64,000 nucleotides of DNA from Streptomyces chartreusis NRRL 3882 (GCF_900236475.1 NZ_LT963352.1:8899001-8963000); one strand, 5' to 3'; positions 1 through 8,550 are shown, counted from the first letter of the stretch. Translations and numbers: made by a program. Notes: a model not told the origin generated them from the letters alone.

Positions 1-207
1 CGGAACCAGAGCGTCGCGAAGGCCCGGCTGCGCTGGCGGGACGGAACCCGCCGTCACAGGCCGATGCGGTCTCCTGCTCCTCCAGCAGGTCGCCGACACC
101 TGTCCTTCGGCCGCGTGACCGTACGGACCCAACCCGCACCCCGCCGCTGGCCGTCTCCGTGGCCCACACCAACCCGGGGACACGGCTTGCACAGAAATGA
201 GGCTCCC
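1..207. other. upstream region, no supported gene
   Basis: Open frames cross this stretch on both strands, but none shows a ribosome site joined to a recognisable protein. It probably holds the promoter and leader of the operon that starts at 208, or the end of a gene lying outside the window. Confidence 0.4.
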
Positions 208-891
208 ATGACCACGTCAACCTCGCTCGAGTCATCGGCACCAGACACCGGCTCCCCTCTGATCATCGAGTTGTGGACCGATCTGGGCTGCCCCTGGTGC
301 TACATCGGCAAGCACCGGCTCGAGCAGGCCATCGCCACCACAGTCCCAGCTGGCCAGGTACGGGTCGTTCTCCGTTCCTTCGAGCTGGACCCGGACATGG
401 CCGCAACACCGGTATCGGTCCCCGAGGTGTTCGTCGCCAAGCACGGTGGCACGGCCGAGCACGCCCGCCGGATGGAAGCGCAGATGGCCGAACTGGCCCA
501 GGCCGAGGGCCTGCCGTACAGCGTGGACCGCCCGGCCGCGAATTCCTTCGACGTCCACCGGGTTCTGCATCTCGCCCGCGCTCATGGGGTGGCCGCACCG
601 CTGTTCGCGACGCTGCAGCGTGGCTACTTCGCCGGCGAGGTCAACCCGTTCGACGACGAGGTACTGGTCCAGGTCGCCGCCGACGCAGGAGTTCCGGCGC
701 AGGAGACCCGCGCGACGTTGTCCGGGGACGCCTACGCACAGGCCGTTCGCGACGAACGGGCCGAGGGCGCGGCGCTCGGCATCACGGGCGTGCCGTTCGC
801 GGTCTTCAACGGCACCCACGCCGTTGCCGGCGCCACCAGCGTCGAGGGCTACGCAACCGCCATCACGCAAGCCTTCGGAGTGTCGGCATGA
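208..891 (+). CDS. DsbA-family oxidoreductase (FrnE-like)
   Basis: A 227-residue thioredoxin-fold protein of the DsbA/FrnE (2-hydroxychromene-2-carboxylate isomerase-like) family. The active-site CPWC motif lies near residues 28-31 after the first beta strand (IELWTDLG), and the expected cis-proline segment (TGVPF) lies near the C-terminus. A helical insertion between the two gives normal family length. The ATG at 208 was chosen because it sits just after a GAGG box and immediately before the conserved first strand; the open frame continues upstream without homology. No signal peptide is visible, so it is probably a cytoplasmic disulfide or glutathione/mycothiol-linked enzyme. The next gene overlaps its stop by four bases (ATGA), so the two are translationally coupled. 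Its substrate cannot be read from the sequence. Confidence 0.87.
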   Translation: MTTSTSLESSAPDTGSPLIIELWTDLGCPWCYIGKHRLEQAIATTVPAGQVRVVLRSFELDPDMAATPVSVPEVFVAKHGGTAEHARRMEAQMAELAQAEGLPYSVDRPAANSFDVHRVLHLARAHGVAAPLFATLQRGYFAGEVNPFDDEVLVQVAADAGVPAQETRATLSGDAYAQAVRDERAEGAALGITGVPFAVFNGTHAVAGATSVEGYATAITQAFGVSA

Positions 892-1043
892 GCGCACCCA
901 CGCATCACACCGAGCCGGCCGACGACGACACCCTCGAGGCGACCGGCGACGGCGACTCCCACGACACACCGTCACCCACCCTCACGCTCATCAGCGCCCC
1001 GGAAGGCGCGTTCTGCGACGCCCAAGGCCACTGCACCGAGTGA
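888..1043 (+). CDS. 51-residue peptide with C-terminal CDAQGHC motif
   Basis: The ATG at 888 overlaps the stop of the DsbA-family gene by four bases, and the frame ends 10 bases before the dioxygenase start. The peptide is strongly acidic in its first half (several Asp and Glu, ending near DSHD), then hydrophobic (TLTLIS), and ends FCDAQGHCTE with two cysteines five residues apart. I do not recognise the family. The tight coupling and the paired cysteines beside a CxxC oxidoreductase suggest it could be a substrate or partner of that enzyme. A leader-like half followed by a short cysteine tail also resembles a modified-peptide precursor, but no modifying enzyme is nearby. Coding status rests on position and coupling. 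Confidence 0.5.
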   Translation: MSAPTHHTEPADDDTLEATGDGDSHDTPSPTLTLISAPEGAFCDAQGHCTE

Positions 1044-1053
1044 AGGAAGGAAT

Positions 1054-2007
1054 ATGACCTTGTCCAGCACCGATAAGCCGTTACTCCTGCGTCCCGCCGA
1101 CCCGGACGCACCGGTCGAGATCGACGAAACCAAGCTCAATCACCGGCTGATCGAGATCGAGGAGGCCCTCGTCGCCGCGATCGCTCCCGTCTTCCGCGAG
1201 AAGAAGATCACCCACGCCGAGTACGAACTGTTCCGGGACGTCATCCGGGTGCTCCAGCGGTCCAACGCCGTCGAGGGATTCCTGGATGTCTGGCTGGACC
1301 GCCTCACCGACGAGACCACGGCCGACGGTTGGGAGGGCACACCCTCCAACCCCGAGGGCCCCTACTACGTCCCGGGAGCACCGCTGCTGAAATCCATTGG
1401 GCCCGGCGCCTGCTACGTCTTGCCCATGCGCTCCGACGAGCCCGGTGTCCCGCTGATCGTCAGCGGACAGGTGCGCGCCATGGACGGCAAACCCCTGGCC
1501 ATGGCAGAACTCGACACCTGGCAGTGCGCCGACACGGGCGTCTACTCGATGCTCGGCATGGACGACCAGCCCGACTGGAATCTCCGCGGCAGGTTCCACA
1601 CCGACCAAGAAGGTCGCTTTGAGTTCCGCACCATCAGGCCGGTCCCGTACATGCCCGCCGACATCCAGCAGATCATCCTCGACTTCTACGACGCCCTCGG
1701 CAAGGCCCACTACAGGCCGCGCCACATCCACCTCAAGGTGCGTCACGAAGACATCGCCGCTGACGGCCAGTTCATGACGCAGCTGTACTTCCAGGGCGAC
1801 CCCTACCTCCAGGCCGACCCCGGACAGAACGCCCACACCCGGCTGGCCATGCCCACCGTCACCAACCATGAACCGGCGGAGCTGAAGGCCCGAGGCCTCC
1901 AGGGCCACGACTTCTTTCACACCGCCCACTTCGACCTCACCATCGCCACCGCGACAACTGTCCCTCGGCGTGCGGCGCAGCAAGCTGTGCCGCCCACGCG
2001 GTCGTGA
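1054..2007 (+). CDS. intradiol ring-cleavage dioxygenase (catechol/hydroxyquinol 1,2-dioxygenase)
   Basis: A 317-residue non-heme Fe(III) intradiol dioxygenase. The N-terminal helical dioxygenase domain occupies about residues 30-105. The catalytic beta-barrel follows, with the first tyrosine region (GPYYVPGAP), the substrate-loop segment DTWQCADTGVYS, and the second tyrosine region (PVPYMP). The iron-binding histidine pair is in RPRHIHLKV. The N-terminal domain places it with catechol, chlorocatechol or hydroxyquinol 1,2-dioxygenases rather than protocatechuate 3,4-dioxygenase. It should open an aromatic diol or triol to a muconate or maleylacetate-type product. The ATG follows an AAGGAAGG ribosome site. 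It is the third gene of the operon starting at 208. The precise substrate cannot be assigned. Confidence 0.92.
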   Translation: MTLSSTDKPLLLRPADPDAPVEIDETKLNHRLIEIEEALVAAIAPVFREKKITHAEYELFRDVIRVLQRSNAVEGFLDVWLDRLTDETTADGWEGTPSNPEGPYYVPGAPLLKSIGPGACYVLPMRSDEPGVPLIVSGQVRAMDGKPLAMAELDTWQCADTGVYSMLGMDDQPDWNLRGRFHTDQEGRFEFRTIRPVPYMPADIQQIILDFYDALGKAHYRPRHIHLKVRHEDIAADGQFMTQLYFQGDPYLQADPGQNAHTRLAMPTVTNHEPAELKARGLQGHDFFHTAHFDLTIATATTVPRRAAQQAVPPTRS

Positions 2008-2091
2008 GGACGCCCCCATGGCTCTCAAAAACAGCGTTTGGAGTGCAGAGATGAACCCTGCCCTGTGGGACAGCCCCGTAGAGGTGAACCC

Positions 2092-2721
2092 ATGCGCATA
2101 ACTGTCTTCGGCAGTACCGGCCCGACGGGCCTGCTCCTGATCGAGCAGGCCCTGGCCGAGGGCCACGAGGTCGTCGCCTACGCCCGCACACCCGCCAAGC
2201 TGCCCTCCCACCAGAGGCTCACCGGGGTCCAGGGACAGCTCGACGACGCCCGGGCCATCGGCGAGGCGGTACGCGGCAGCGACGCCGTGCTCAGCCTGCT
2301 CGGGCCGAAGCCCAAGTCCGACATCCCACCCTTGATCAGCGGCTACCGCCACATCGTCGCCGCGATGAGCGAGCACGGCGTCGAACGGCTCATCGCGATG
2401 GGCACACCCAGCATCACTGACCCGGCAGACGGCAAGGACTTCAAGGTCGGGCTCATGGTCACGGGCATCCGGACGTTCCTGCCGCCCGCCTATCGCGCCA
2501 TCGTGACCATCGGCGACATCGTGCGGGAGTCGGGACTGAAGTGGACCATCGTCCGGTTCCCGTGGCTCACCAACCGCCCCCGAACCGCCTCGGTCAACGT
2601 CCGCAATGTCGGCGACAAAGGCGGACTCAGCCTCTCCCGGGCCAACGCGGCCGCGTACTTCCTCGAACAGCTCACCGACGCCTCCCAGATCGGCCGCGCG
2701 CCGTTCGTCACCGACGCGTAG
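2092..2721 (+). CDS. NmrA-like NAD(P)H-binding oxidoreductase
   Basis: A 209-residue atypical short-chain dehydrogenase with an N-terminal Rossmann fold. The nucleotide loop GSTGPTGLL lies near residues 7-15, the end of the second strand is AYARTP, and a conserved late segment reads WTIVRFPWL. Similarity is to the NmrA/biliverdin-reductase-B (flavin reductase) group, which binds NAD(P)H and often reduces flavins, quinones or small carbonyls. The ATG at 2092 follows a GAGGTGA ribosome site, and an earlier TTG at 2038 is less likely. It lies 84 bases after the dioxygenase in the same direction and is probably the last gene of that operon. A quinone or dienelactone reduction role is inference. 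Confidence 0.83.
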   Translation: MRITVFGSTGPTGLLLIEQALAEGHEVVAYARTPAKLPSHQRLTGVQGQLDDARAIGEAVRGSDAVLSLLGPKPKSDIPPLISGYRHIVAAMSEHGVERLIAMGTPSITDPADGKDFKVGLMVTGIRTFLPPAYRAIVTIGDIVRESGLKWTIVRFPWLTNRPRTASVNVRNVGDKGGLSLSRANAAAYFLEQLTDASQIGRAPFVTDA

Positions 2722-2834
2722 GGAGGTGTGGTTGTCAGGTGCGCAGCGCCTTGATTGCGCGCCGTTCGTCCATGGCCTTGTATCGCGCTGGATGTGCTGC
2801 CCGGTGGCGGTTGTGTCCGTCCGCGGTCGCCCGG

Positions 2835-3356
2835 TCAGGCGTCGGGCGCGGCGGGGCGCGAGGGCGGTTCCGCGTCGCTGATGTGGGCGGCGAGGTTGGT
2901 TTCGAGGCGTTCGAGGACGGCGAGGGTCCCGCCGCGTTCGGCGTCGGTGAGGTCGCCGGCGGCGTAGTCCTCGAGGCGGGCCCAGAGGTCTTCGACCTGT
3001 TGGCGCAGGGCCTGGCTGGCGGCGGTGGGTTCGACCAGGACGGAGCGCTTGTCGCTGGTCGAGCGCACGCGGCGCACGAAGCCGGCCTTCTCCAGGCGCT
3101 GGATGGTGCGGGTCATGGTGGCGGCGTCGGCGTCGACGTGCCGGGCCAGGTCGGTCTGGCGCATCCGGCCGCGGTCCCACAGCTGCATCATGACCAGCTC
3201 CTGGGCCGGGTGCAGACCGACCTCGCGCAGCAGCTGGCCGGCGAGCATGCGGTGCAGGCGGGCCACTCGGAAGATTGCATGGCTGATCGGTCCGCGGCGT
3301 GCGGCCTTGGGGAGTTCCCCGGCCTCGGGGACCTGGGGCATTGCCTCGGATTCCAT
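2835..3356 (-). CDS. MarR-family transcriptional regulator
   Basis: A 173-residue winged-helix regulator. The core contains the MarR signature of recognition helix and wing (RQTDLARHVDADAATMTR followed by LEKAGFVRRV, then the wing residues SDKRS). The start at 3356 follows AGAAGGAAG on the minus strand, and upstream in-frame codons lack homology. It is transcribed in the same direction as the Old Yellow Enzyme gene 160 bases upstream, so it may be the second gene of that unit. MarR proteins usually repress efflux or redox genes and release DNA on binding phenolic ligands. A likely target is the 14-base palindrome in front of the Old Yellow Enzyme gene (4665-4678), though no direct evidence links them. 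Confidence 0.88.
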   Translation of the reverse strand: MESEAMPQVPEAGELPKAARRGPISHAIFRVARLHRMLAGQLLREVGLHPAQELVMMQLWDRGRMRQTDLARHVDADAATMTRTIQRLEKAGFVRRVRSTSDKRSVLVEPTAASQALRQQVEDLWARLEDYAAGDLTDAERGGTLAVLERLETNLAAHISDAEPPSRPAAPDA

Positions 3357-3516
3357 GGTGCTTCCTTCTGCCTTTTCCCGTGCGGCCGTCCTTGACGGGG
3401 CCGACCGCGGCAGCCGGCGCTGGGGCCGACTGCCGCGGGCAGGCCCTCGGGTCCGCATCCTGAGAGCAGGGTAGGTGCTGCTCAGGCGCGGCCGGCCCGA
3501 GTCCGTGGCCGAGCCG

Positions 3517-4602
3517 TCAGGCGCGGGCTTCCCCCAGGGTGGGGTAGTCGGTGAAGCCCTCCTCGTCGCCGCCGTAGAAGGTGGCGGGGTCGGGGGTGTT
3601 GAACGGGCCGCTCTGGGCCAGGCGGGCGGGCAGGTCGGGGTTGGCGAGGAAGAGGCGGCCGTAGGCGAGCAGGTCGGCTGTGCCGTTCTCGACGAGTTCC
3701 AGTTCGGCCGGTCCGGTGGGCTCCTGGCCGGTGAAGGGGTTGAGGATGAAGGTCGTCGGCCATGCCTTGCGCAGCCGGAGGGTCAGGTCACGGATGCCGG
3801 GGGCCTCCATCTGGTGCAGGTAGGCGAGGTTCAACGGGGCGAGGGCCTCGACCAGCGCGCTGTAGGTGGCCTCGGTGTCGGCGGCGTCGGACTCGTCGAT
3901 GTCGTTGAAGCCGTTGCCCGGGGAGATGCGGAAGCCGACCTTGTCGGCGCCGATGGCCTCGGCGACGGCCTTGGAGGTCTCCACGGCGAAGCGGATGCGA
4001 TTCTCGGGGCTGCCGCCCCATGCGTCGGTGCGCTGGTTGCTGTTCGGGGCGAGGAACTGGTGGATGAGGTACCCGTTGGCGCCATGCAGCTCGACGCCGT
4101 CGAAGCCGGCCTCGACGGCATTGCGGGCGGCGGCCGCGAAGTCGGCGATGGTGGCGCGGACCTCGGCGTCGGTCAGTTCGTGCGGGGTGACGAAGTCCTG
4201 GGGGCCTTCGTGGGTGTACACCTGTCCGGCGGCCGCGACGGCGGAGGGGCCGACGGGCTGCAGGCCCGTCAGCGCGGGGTGTCCGACCCGTCCGGTGTGC
4301 ATGATCTGCAGGTAGATCACGCTGCCCTGGGCATGCACCGTGTCGGTCACGTGGCGCCAGGCAGCGACCTGTTCGGCGGTGTGGATGCCGGGGGTGTCGG
4401 GGTAGCCCTGGCCGACCCTGGAGGGTTGGACGCCCTCGGTGACGATCAGCCCGGCGGAGGCGCGCTGCGCGTAGTAGTCGGCCATCAGCGGCATGGGGCT
4501 CTGGCCGGGGCCGTAGGCGCGGCTGCGGGTCATCGGCGCCATAACCAGGCGGTTGGCCAGGCGCTTGCCGCCCAGCTCGTAGGGCTCGAAGGCCTTCGAC
4601 AT
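3517..4602 (-). CDS. Old Yellow Enzyme family ene-reductase
   Basis: About 361 residues forming an FMN-binding TIM barrel of the OYE/NemA (N-ethylmaleimide reductase) class. Recognisable landmarks are LANRLVMAPMTRSRA with the conserved Thr near the flavin, the active-site segment VELHGANGYLIHQFL with its His-x-x-Asn pair, and RIRFAVET for barrel strand 5. Late phosphate-binding residues near AYGRLFLANPDL are also present. It should reduce activated C=C bonds or nitro groups using NAD(P)H. Starts at 4602 or 4608 (MTMSK) are both possible and neither has a strong ribosome site. A palindromic operator candidate lies about 63 bases upstream. The MarR gene follows in the same orientation. Confidence 0.92.
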   Translation of the reverse strand: MSKAFEPYELGGKRLANRLVMAPMTRSRAYGPGQSPMPLMADYYAQRASAGLIVTEGVQPSRVGQGYPDTPGIHTAEQVAAWRHVTDTVHAQGSVIYLQIMHTGRVGHPALTGLQPVGPSAVAAAGQVYTHEGPQDFVTPHELTDAEVRATIADFAAAARNAVEAGFDGVELHGANGYLIHQFLAPNSNQRTDAWGGSPENRIRFAVETSKAVAEAIGADKVGFRISPGNGFNDIDESDAADTEATYSALVEALAPLNLAYLHQMEAPGIRDLTLRLRKAWPTTFILNPFTGQEPTGPAELELVENGTADLLAYGRLFLANPDLPARLAQSGPFNTPDPATFYGGDEEGFTDYPTLGEARA

Positions 4603-4664
4603 CGTCATCTCTATTCGGGAAGGGAACGAGTGTTCTACGGACGCGTGGCGTCCTAACGGATTTA

Positions 4665-4678
4665 CTTGTTCGAACAAG
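4665..4678. promoter_or_regulatory. palindromic operator candidate upstream of the OYE gene
   Basis: The perfect 14-base palindrome CTTGTTCGAACAAG lies upstream of the Old Yellow Enzyme start. Two-fold symmetric sites of this size are typical of MarR dimers, and a MarR gene lies downstream in the same unit. Binding by that regulator is inferred. Confidence 0.55.
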
Positions 4679-4882
4679 CATTGCCTGTACAGCCTTCCCT
4701 CATGCGCGCGTGAGCTGCGTCACGCGCTACCAGGCCGTAGTTACATGAGGCTGTTTGGCGCGCGGCGGCCTATGGCGAGGGGATCTCAAGGTCGATCAGG
4801 CCATTACCTGTCCGGACAATATCTGAGCGTAGCCCGCGTAGGCTCGCCTGCGACATGGGTCCTGCGCGGGACCGGCGGCGGC

Positions 4883-5455
4883 TCAGCTGTGCAGCCCCTG
4901 GAGCACCACTTCCAGGTAGCGTCGGCCGGACGCCAGGCGTGTCTGCTGGTCGTCGGCGTGGACGTTGGCGGCGAAGGCGATCCCGCACATGAGCGGCAGC
5001 AGGTCGTCCCAGGTGACCACGTCGCGTACCGCACCAGCCGCCGAAGTCCGCTCGAGCAATTGGCCGGCGAGTGAGTCCAGCATGGCCGTCAGTTCCTCAG
5101 TGCGGGGCAGGACGCGGCGCGGCGCTGCGCGCACGGCGGTGAGTGAGGGGTCGGTCAGCTGTGCTTCCAAGGTGACGTGGAGGAAGCCAGTCAGAGCCTT
5201 CCAGGGGTCTTCTTCCGTCAGTGCCCGTTGCGCGTGGGTGATCAGCGCTTCCAGGCCCGGAGTCGCCACGGTCTCCATCAGTGCTTCCGGCGTCGGGAAG
5301 TGCCGGTAGACGGTGGCCACCCCCACGCCTGCGAGACGGGCGACGTCGTTGAGCTGCAGCGGGAGGTCGTCGTCGACGAGTTGCCGGGCCACGTCGACGA
5401 TGCGCTGCCGGTTGTGGGCGGCGTCCCTACGCATCGGTGCATTGGTCATGTGCAC
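4883..5455 (-). CDS. TetR-family transcriptional regulator
   Basis: A 190-residue TetR/AcrR-type repressor. The N-terminal helix-turn-helix reads LNDVARLAGVGVATVYRHFPTP, the family consensus, at about residues 36-57. The C-terminal ligand domain is helical and diverged, so the inducer is unknown. Two starts are possible, 5455 (MHM) or 5449 (MTN). It is divergently transcribed from the epoxide-hydrolase-like gene at 5546, and the 90-base gap holds two related inverted repeats with TCATCCG half-sites. This arrangement is the usual one for a TetR protein that represses itself and its neighbour. Confidence 0.9.
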   Translation of the reverse strand: MHMTNAPMRRDAAHNRQRIVDVARQLVDDDLPLQLNDVARLAGVGVATVYRHFPTPEALMETVATPGLEALITHAQRALTEEDPWKALTGFLHVTLEAQLTDPSLTAVRAAPRRVLPRTEELTAMLDSLAGQLLERTSAAGAVRDVVTWDDLLPLMCGIAFAANVHADDQQTRLASGRRYLEVVLQGLHS

Positions 5456-5463
5456 AGCTTAAG

Positions 5464-5511
5464 CGGATGACTCATCCGGTTATGTTAGCGTGAAGTGGAT
5501 ACATCATCCGC
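5464..5511. promoter_or_regulatory. two operator-like inverted repeats between the TetR and hydrolase genes
   Basis: The first site is the perfect repeat CGGATGA-C-TCATCCG at 5464-5478. A second, imperfect copy (GTGGATAC/ATCATCCGC) lies at 5495-5511. Both share the half-site TCATCCG and fill the divergent promoter, so they are probably the binding sites of the TetR protein. Confidence 0.6.
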
Positions 5512-5545
5512 TTGTTGTGGTCCCGTGCCACGAGGAGGAAGCACC

Positions 5546-6442
5546 GTGTCGTTCACCGTCACCGACGTGCCGGACCTGCCCGCTGGGTTCATCGATACGT
5601 TCACTAGCCGCACCGTCAAGACCACCGAGCTGACCCTGCACGCCGTGGTCAGCGGTGACGGGCCGCCGCTGCTGCTCCTGCCCGGCTGGCCCCAGTTCTG
5701 GTACAGCTGGCGTCTGGTCATGCCAGCTTTGGCCGAGCACTTCACCGTCATCGCCCCCGATCTGCGCGGCATGGGCGCCAGCGACAAGCCAGCCACCGGC
5801 TACGACGCCGCTACGCTCGCCGACGACATGGCCGCGCTGATGACCGCCCTGGGCCACGACCGCTTCGCCGTCGTCGGCTACGACCTCGGCATGCTGGTCG
5901 GCTACGCGCTCGCCGCGAGCTACCGTGACCGCGTCACCCGCCTTGTCGTCAGCGAGGCCATTCTCCCCGGTCTCTCGCCGTCCCCGCCGCTGCTGTCGGA
6001 CCCGGCGACCAACGAGATGCTGTGGCACTTCGCCTTCAACCGCCTCGCGGACATCAACGAGCGCATGGTCGCCGGCCGTGAGGAGATCTACTTCGGCCAC
6101 ACCTTCGCATCCAAGACGGCCGCCCCCGGCGCCATCCCGCAGCACGCCATCGACGTTTACGTCGACTCGCTGCGCGATCCGGCCGCACTGCGGGCCAGTT
6201 TCGAGTACTACCGGACCCTCGACACATCGGCCGAGCACGTCCTGCGCTGGCGCGATGAGGGGCCGCTGACCATCCCGGTCCTGGCTATAGGCGGCCAGTA
6301 CAGCACCGGCACCATGCCGGAGGAAACCATGCGGCTGGTGGCCCCGGACGTCACCGGGCTGGTCATCCCCGGTGCCGGGCACTTCCTGCCCGAAGAGGCG
6401 CCGGAGGAGGTCAGCCGGGCGCTGCTGGACTTCCTGCGCTGA
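5546..6442 (+). CDS. alpha/beta hydrolase, epoxide-hydrolase-like
   Basis: A 298-residue alpha/beta hydrolase. The oxyanion-side segment LLLPGWPQFWYSWR lies near residue 45, in the position of the HGxP motif. The nucleophile elbow VGYDLGM has Asp in place of Ser, the mark of soluble epoxide hydrolases and haloalkane dehalogenases. The catalytic His lies in GAGHFLPEE near the end. The GTG at 5546 follows GAGGAGG at good spacing. The cap region carries tyrosines (EYYRT) consistent with epoxide opening. Expression is probably controlled by the divergent TetR gene. With the nearby monooxygenase it may hydrolyse epoxides formed during aromatic or alkene oxidation, which is inference. Confidence 0.88.
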   Translation: MSFTVTDVPDLPAGFIDTFTSRTVKTTELTLHAVVSGDGPPLLLLPGWPQFWYSWRLVMPALAEHFTVIAPDLRGMGASDKPATGYDAATLADDMAALMTALGHDRFAVVGYDLGMLVGYALAASYRDRVTRLVVSEAILPGLSPSPPLLSDPATNEMLWHFAFNRLADINERMVAGREEIYFGHTFASKTAAPGAIPQHAIDVYVDSLRDPAALRASFEYYRTLDTSAEHVLRWRDEGPLTIPVLAIGGQYSTGTMPEETMRLVAPDVTGLVIPGAGHFLPEEAPEEVSRALLDFLR

Positions 6443-6757
6443 CCGACGGGCCCGCCGCCACGACGAGAGGCCGCCGGTGCTCGGCCCCGCACCACGCGGC
6501 GGAGATGCCGCGCCCAGGTAGGGGCCGCGAGGACGTCCCTGTCATCGGCAGTGGGGCAGGAGCTGGGCCGCGGACCGTTGCCGCGGCCTCGGGCGTCGCG
6601 GTGAGGGAGTCGGTCGCAGCCATCAACTCAACCCAGTGAGGAGTGAGATGCAGACAGCAGCACCAAAAGTGCGCTGCATGAGCATCACCGGACGGATACC
6701 GCCTCCGTGGCCGACCGCCCCGGCGGCGGTCCCCACGGTCGAGAACGGGGGGCATGC
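6443..6757. other. intergenic region, no supported gene
   Basis: This 315-base gap lies between two genes in the same direction. I found no frame with homology and no convincing terminator. A GAACGGGGGG run just before 6758 serves as the ribosome site of the monooxygenase. Confidence 0.4.
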
Positions 6758-8233
6758 ATGAGTGCCGACGTCATCGTGTCGGGCGCGGGGCCCGTCGGGC
6801 TGCTGACCGCCGCGCTCCTGGACTCAGCTGGGGTGAAGGTGGAGGTCCTCGAGCGGCTCACCGAGCGCAGCGGGAACTCCCGTGCCGCCGTCCTGCATCC
6901 CCGCACGCTGGAGATCCTGACGACGGTGCGGGCCGGGGACGGCCGCACACTCACCGACGTTCTGCTGTCGCACGGCCGCGCGGTGCCCCGGACGCACTTC
7001 GGCATGCTGCCGCAGCTGCTGGACTACTCCGTGCTGGACACCCCTTACCCCCACATCCTGCAGATCACCCAGGCCACCACCGAACGGGTCCTCGCCTCGC
7101 TCGTTGAAGCGCGTGGCATCCCGGTGCACTACGGCCAGGAGGTCACCGGATTCGAGCAGGACGACACCGGCGTGCGCGTGCATGCAGGCGGCACCGTCCA
7201 CGCGGCCCGGTACCTGGTCGGAGCCGACGGCGCGTGGAGCCAGGTCCGGCAGCAGGCCGGCATCAAGTTCCCCGGCACGCCCGGCAACACGGTGTCCTAC
7301 CTTGCGGACGTCCACCTGGATGCGGCTCCACAAAACGCGACCCACGTCTGGGATCCGGTGGACGGCTGGGTCGCTGTCGTGCCGCTCTTCGACGGCATCC
7401 ACCGCGTGTTCGGCGTTCTGGCCGAGGACACCGGCCTGGCGCCCGAGCAGGTCGCCGCCCGGCGGAGCCAGCCGCTCACCCTCGATGACCTGCGCGGCAT
7501 CCTCAACCGTGTCACCGGCACCGACTACGGGCTGCGCAACGCGGTGTGGATCTCCACGGCCGGCAACACCACCCGCCACGCCACCCAGTACCGGGCCGGC
7601 CGTGTCTTCGTGGCCGGTGATGCCGCGCACGTGCACTTCCCGGCGGGCGGTCAAGGAGTCAACGTCGGCATGCAGGACGCTGTCAACCTCGCATGGAAGC
7701 TTGCGGCCGAGGTCAAGGGCTGGGCCACACCTCTGATCACCGGCGGCGCGGCTTCCTACGACCGTGAACGCCGCCCGGTGGCCGTGTCTCTCGCGCAGAA
7801 CACGCAGGCCCAGACCGCGTTGATGACCACGTTCACCCCCCAAGGCGCGGCCCTGCGCGAGCTGATGAGCACGCTGCTCGCCCGCCCGGAGACCAACGCA
7901 CATCTGGCCGGACTGCTGTCGGGGCTCAGCGCTTCCTACGACGCCCCCGATGGAGGTCATCCGCTGGACGGGCATCGCGCGCCGGACCTGGGCCTGCCAG
8001 ACGGGGACACCTTGCTGCGCCGGCTGCGCGTCAACCGTTTCCTGCTGCTGGACTTCACCCCGGCCGTGGAGCTGGCCGCACTGGGCTCACCGCTGGTGGA
8101 GGTGATCCCGGCCGCGCCCTGGTCCGAGTTGGCGGCCGCGCTGGTACGGCCCGACGGATACATCGCCCGCGCGTGGACGAGGGCGGAGCCCGAACAGGTC
8201 AGAGCGGCACTTACCGACTGGGGGGCGCTGTGA
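6758..8233 (+). CDS. FAD-dependent aromatic monooxygenase (PheA/TfdB type)
   Basis: A 491-residue group A flavoprotein hydroxylase. The N-terminal dinucleotide motif is VSGAGPVGLL at residues 7-16. The DG motif is VGADGAWSQVR near residue 155. The GD motif is VAGDAAHVHFPAGGQGVN near residue 285, followed by MQDAVNLAWKLA. A C-terminal thioredoxin-like segment is present, as in phenol and polyketide hydroxylases. It should hydroxylate a phenolic or polycyclic aromatic using NAD(P)H and O2, feeding ring cleavage. The ATG at 6758 was preferred over the overlapping ATG at 6754, which is out of frame. The substrate could equally be an antibiotic, since the rifampicin-type monooxygenases share this fold. 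Confidence 0.9.
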   Translation: MSADVIVSGAGPVGLLTAALLDSAGVKVEVLERLTERSGNSRAAVLHPRTLEILTTVRAGDGRTLTDVLLSHGRAVPRTHFGMLPQLLDYSVLDTPYPHILQITQATTERVLASLVEARGIPVHYGQEVTGFEQDDTGVRVHAGGTVHAARYLVGADGAWSQVRQQAGIKFPGTPGNTVSYLADVHLDAAPQNATHVWDPVDGWVAVVPLFDGIHRVFGVLAEDTGLAPEQVAARRSQPLTLDDLRGILNRVTGTDYGLRNAVWISTAGNTTRHATQYRAGRVFVAGDAAHVHFPAGGQGVNVGMQDAVNLAWKLAAEVKGWATPLITGGAASYDRERRPVAVSLAQNTQAQTALMTTFTPQGAALRELMSTLLARPETNAHLAGLLSGLSASYDAPDGGHPLDGHRAPDLGLPDGDTLLRRLRVNRFLLLDFTPAVELAALGSPLVEVIPAAPWSELAAALVRPDGYIARAWTRAEPEQVRAALTDWGAL

Positions 8234-8550
8234 CCGCAGCCTCAGGCCTACCGTGCCGGAGGCGAAGGGGCCTCGCGCCGGTCACCTGGCCGGGGACTCC
8301 TCCGTCTACTGAAGCCGTCATAGGCGAAAACCGGTTTGGTCACCGCAGTCGTCATCGGACGCCAGCGGTGTCGCGGTCCGTGACCGGACCGGGTCGCCGG
8401 CGAGGTCCGTCCCCGAGCTCCACCGCACGGCGTTGTGCTTGAACGTCGATCGGTGGGTCGACGGACCCAGCCCGAAGTGCGGGAGCCCCTGCTGTTAGGG
8501 GTACTGACAGGGACCCCCACCGGCTGTGCCGTCTTTCTACGCTGGATTCC
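8234..8550. other. intergenic region with candidate regulatory motif near 8488-8520
   Basis: No gene is supported here. Shortly before the XRE-type regulator is the sequence CTGCTGTTAGGGGT. A close relative, CTGCTGTTACCCCT, occurs upstream of the MFS gene near 9606. This suggests a shared binding site. Confidence 0.4.

Noticed and set aside
1081..3180. Very long minus-strand open frame (699 codons) across the dioxygenase and NmrA-like genes
   Set aside because: It is antisense to two well-supported plus-strand genes with clear motifs and ribosome sites, and reads as low-complexity sequence caused by high GC.
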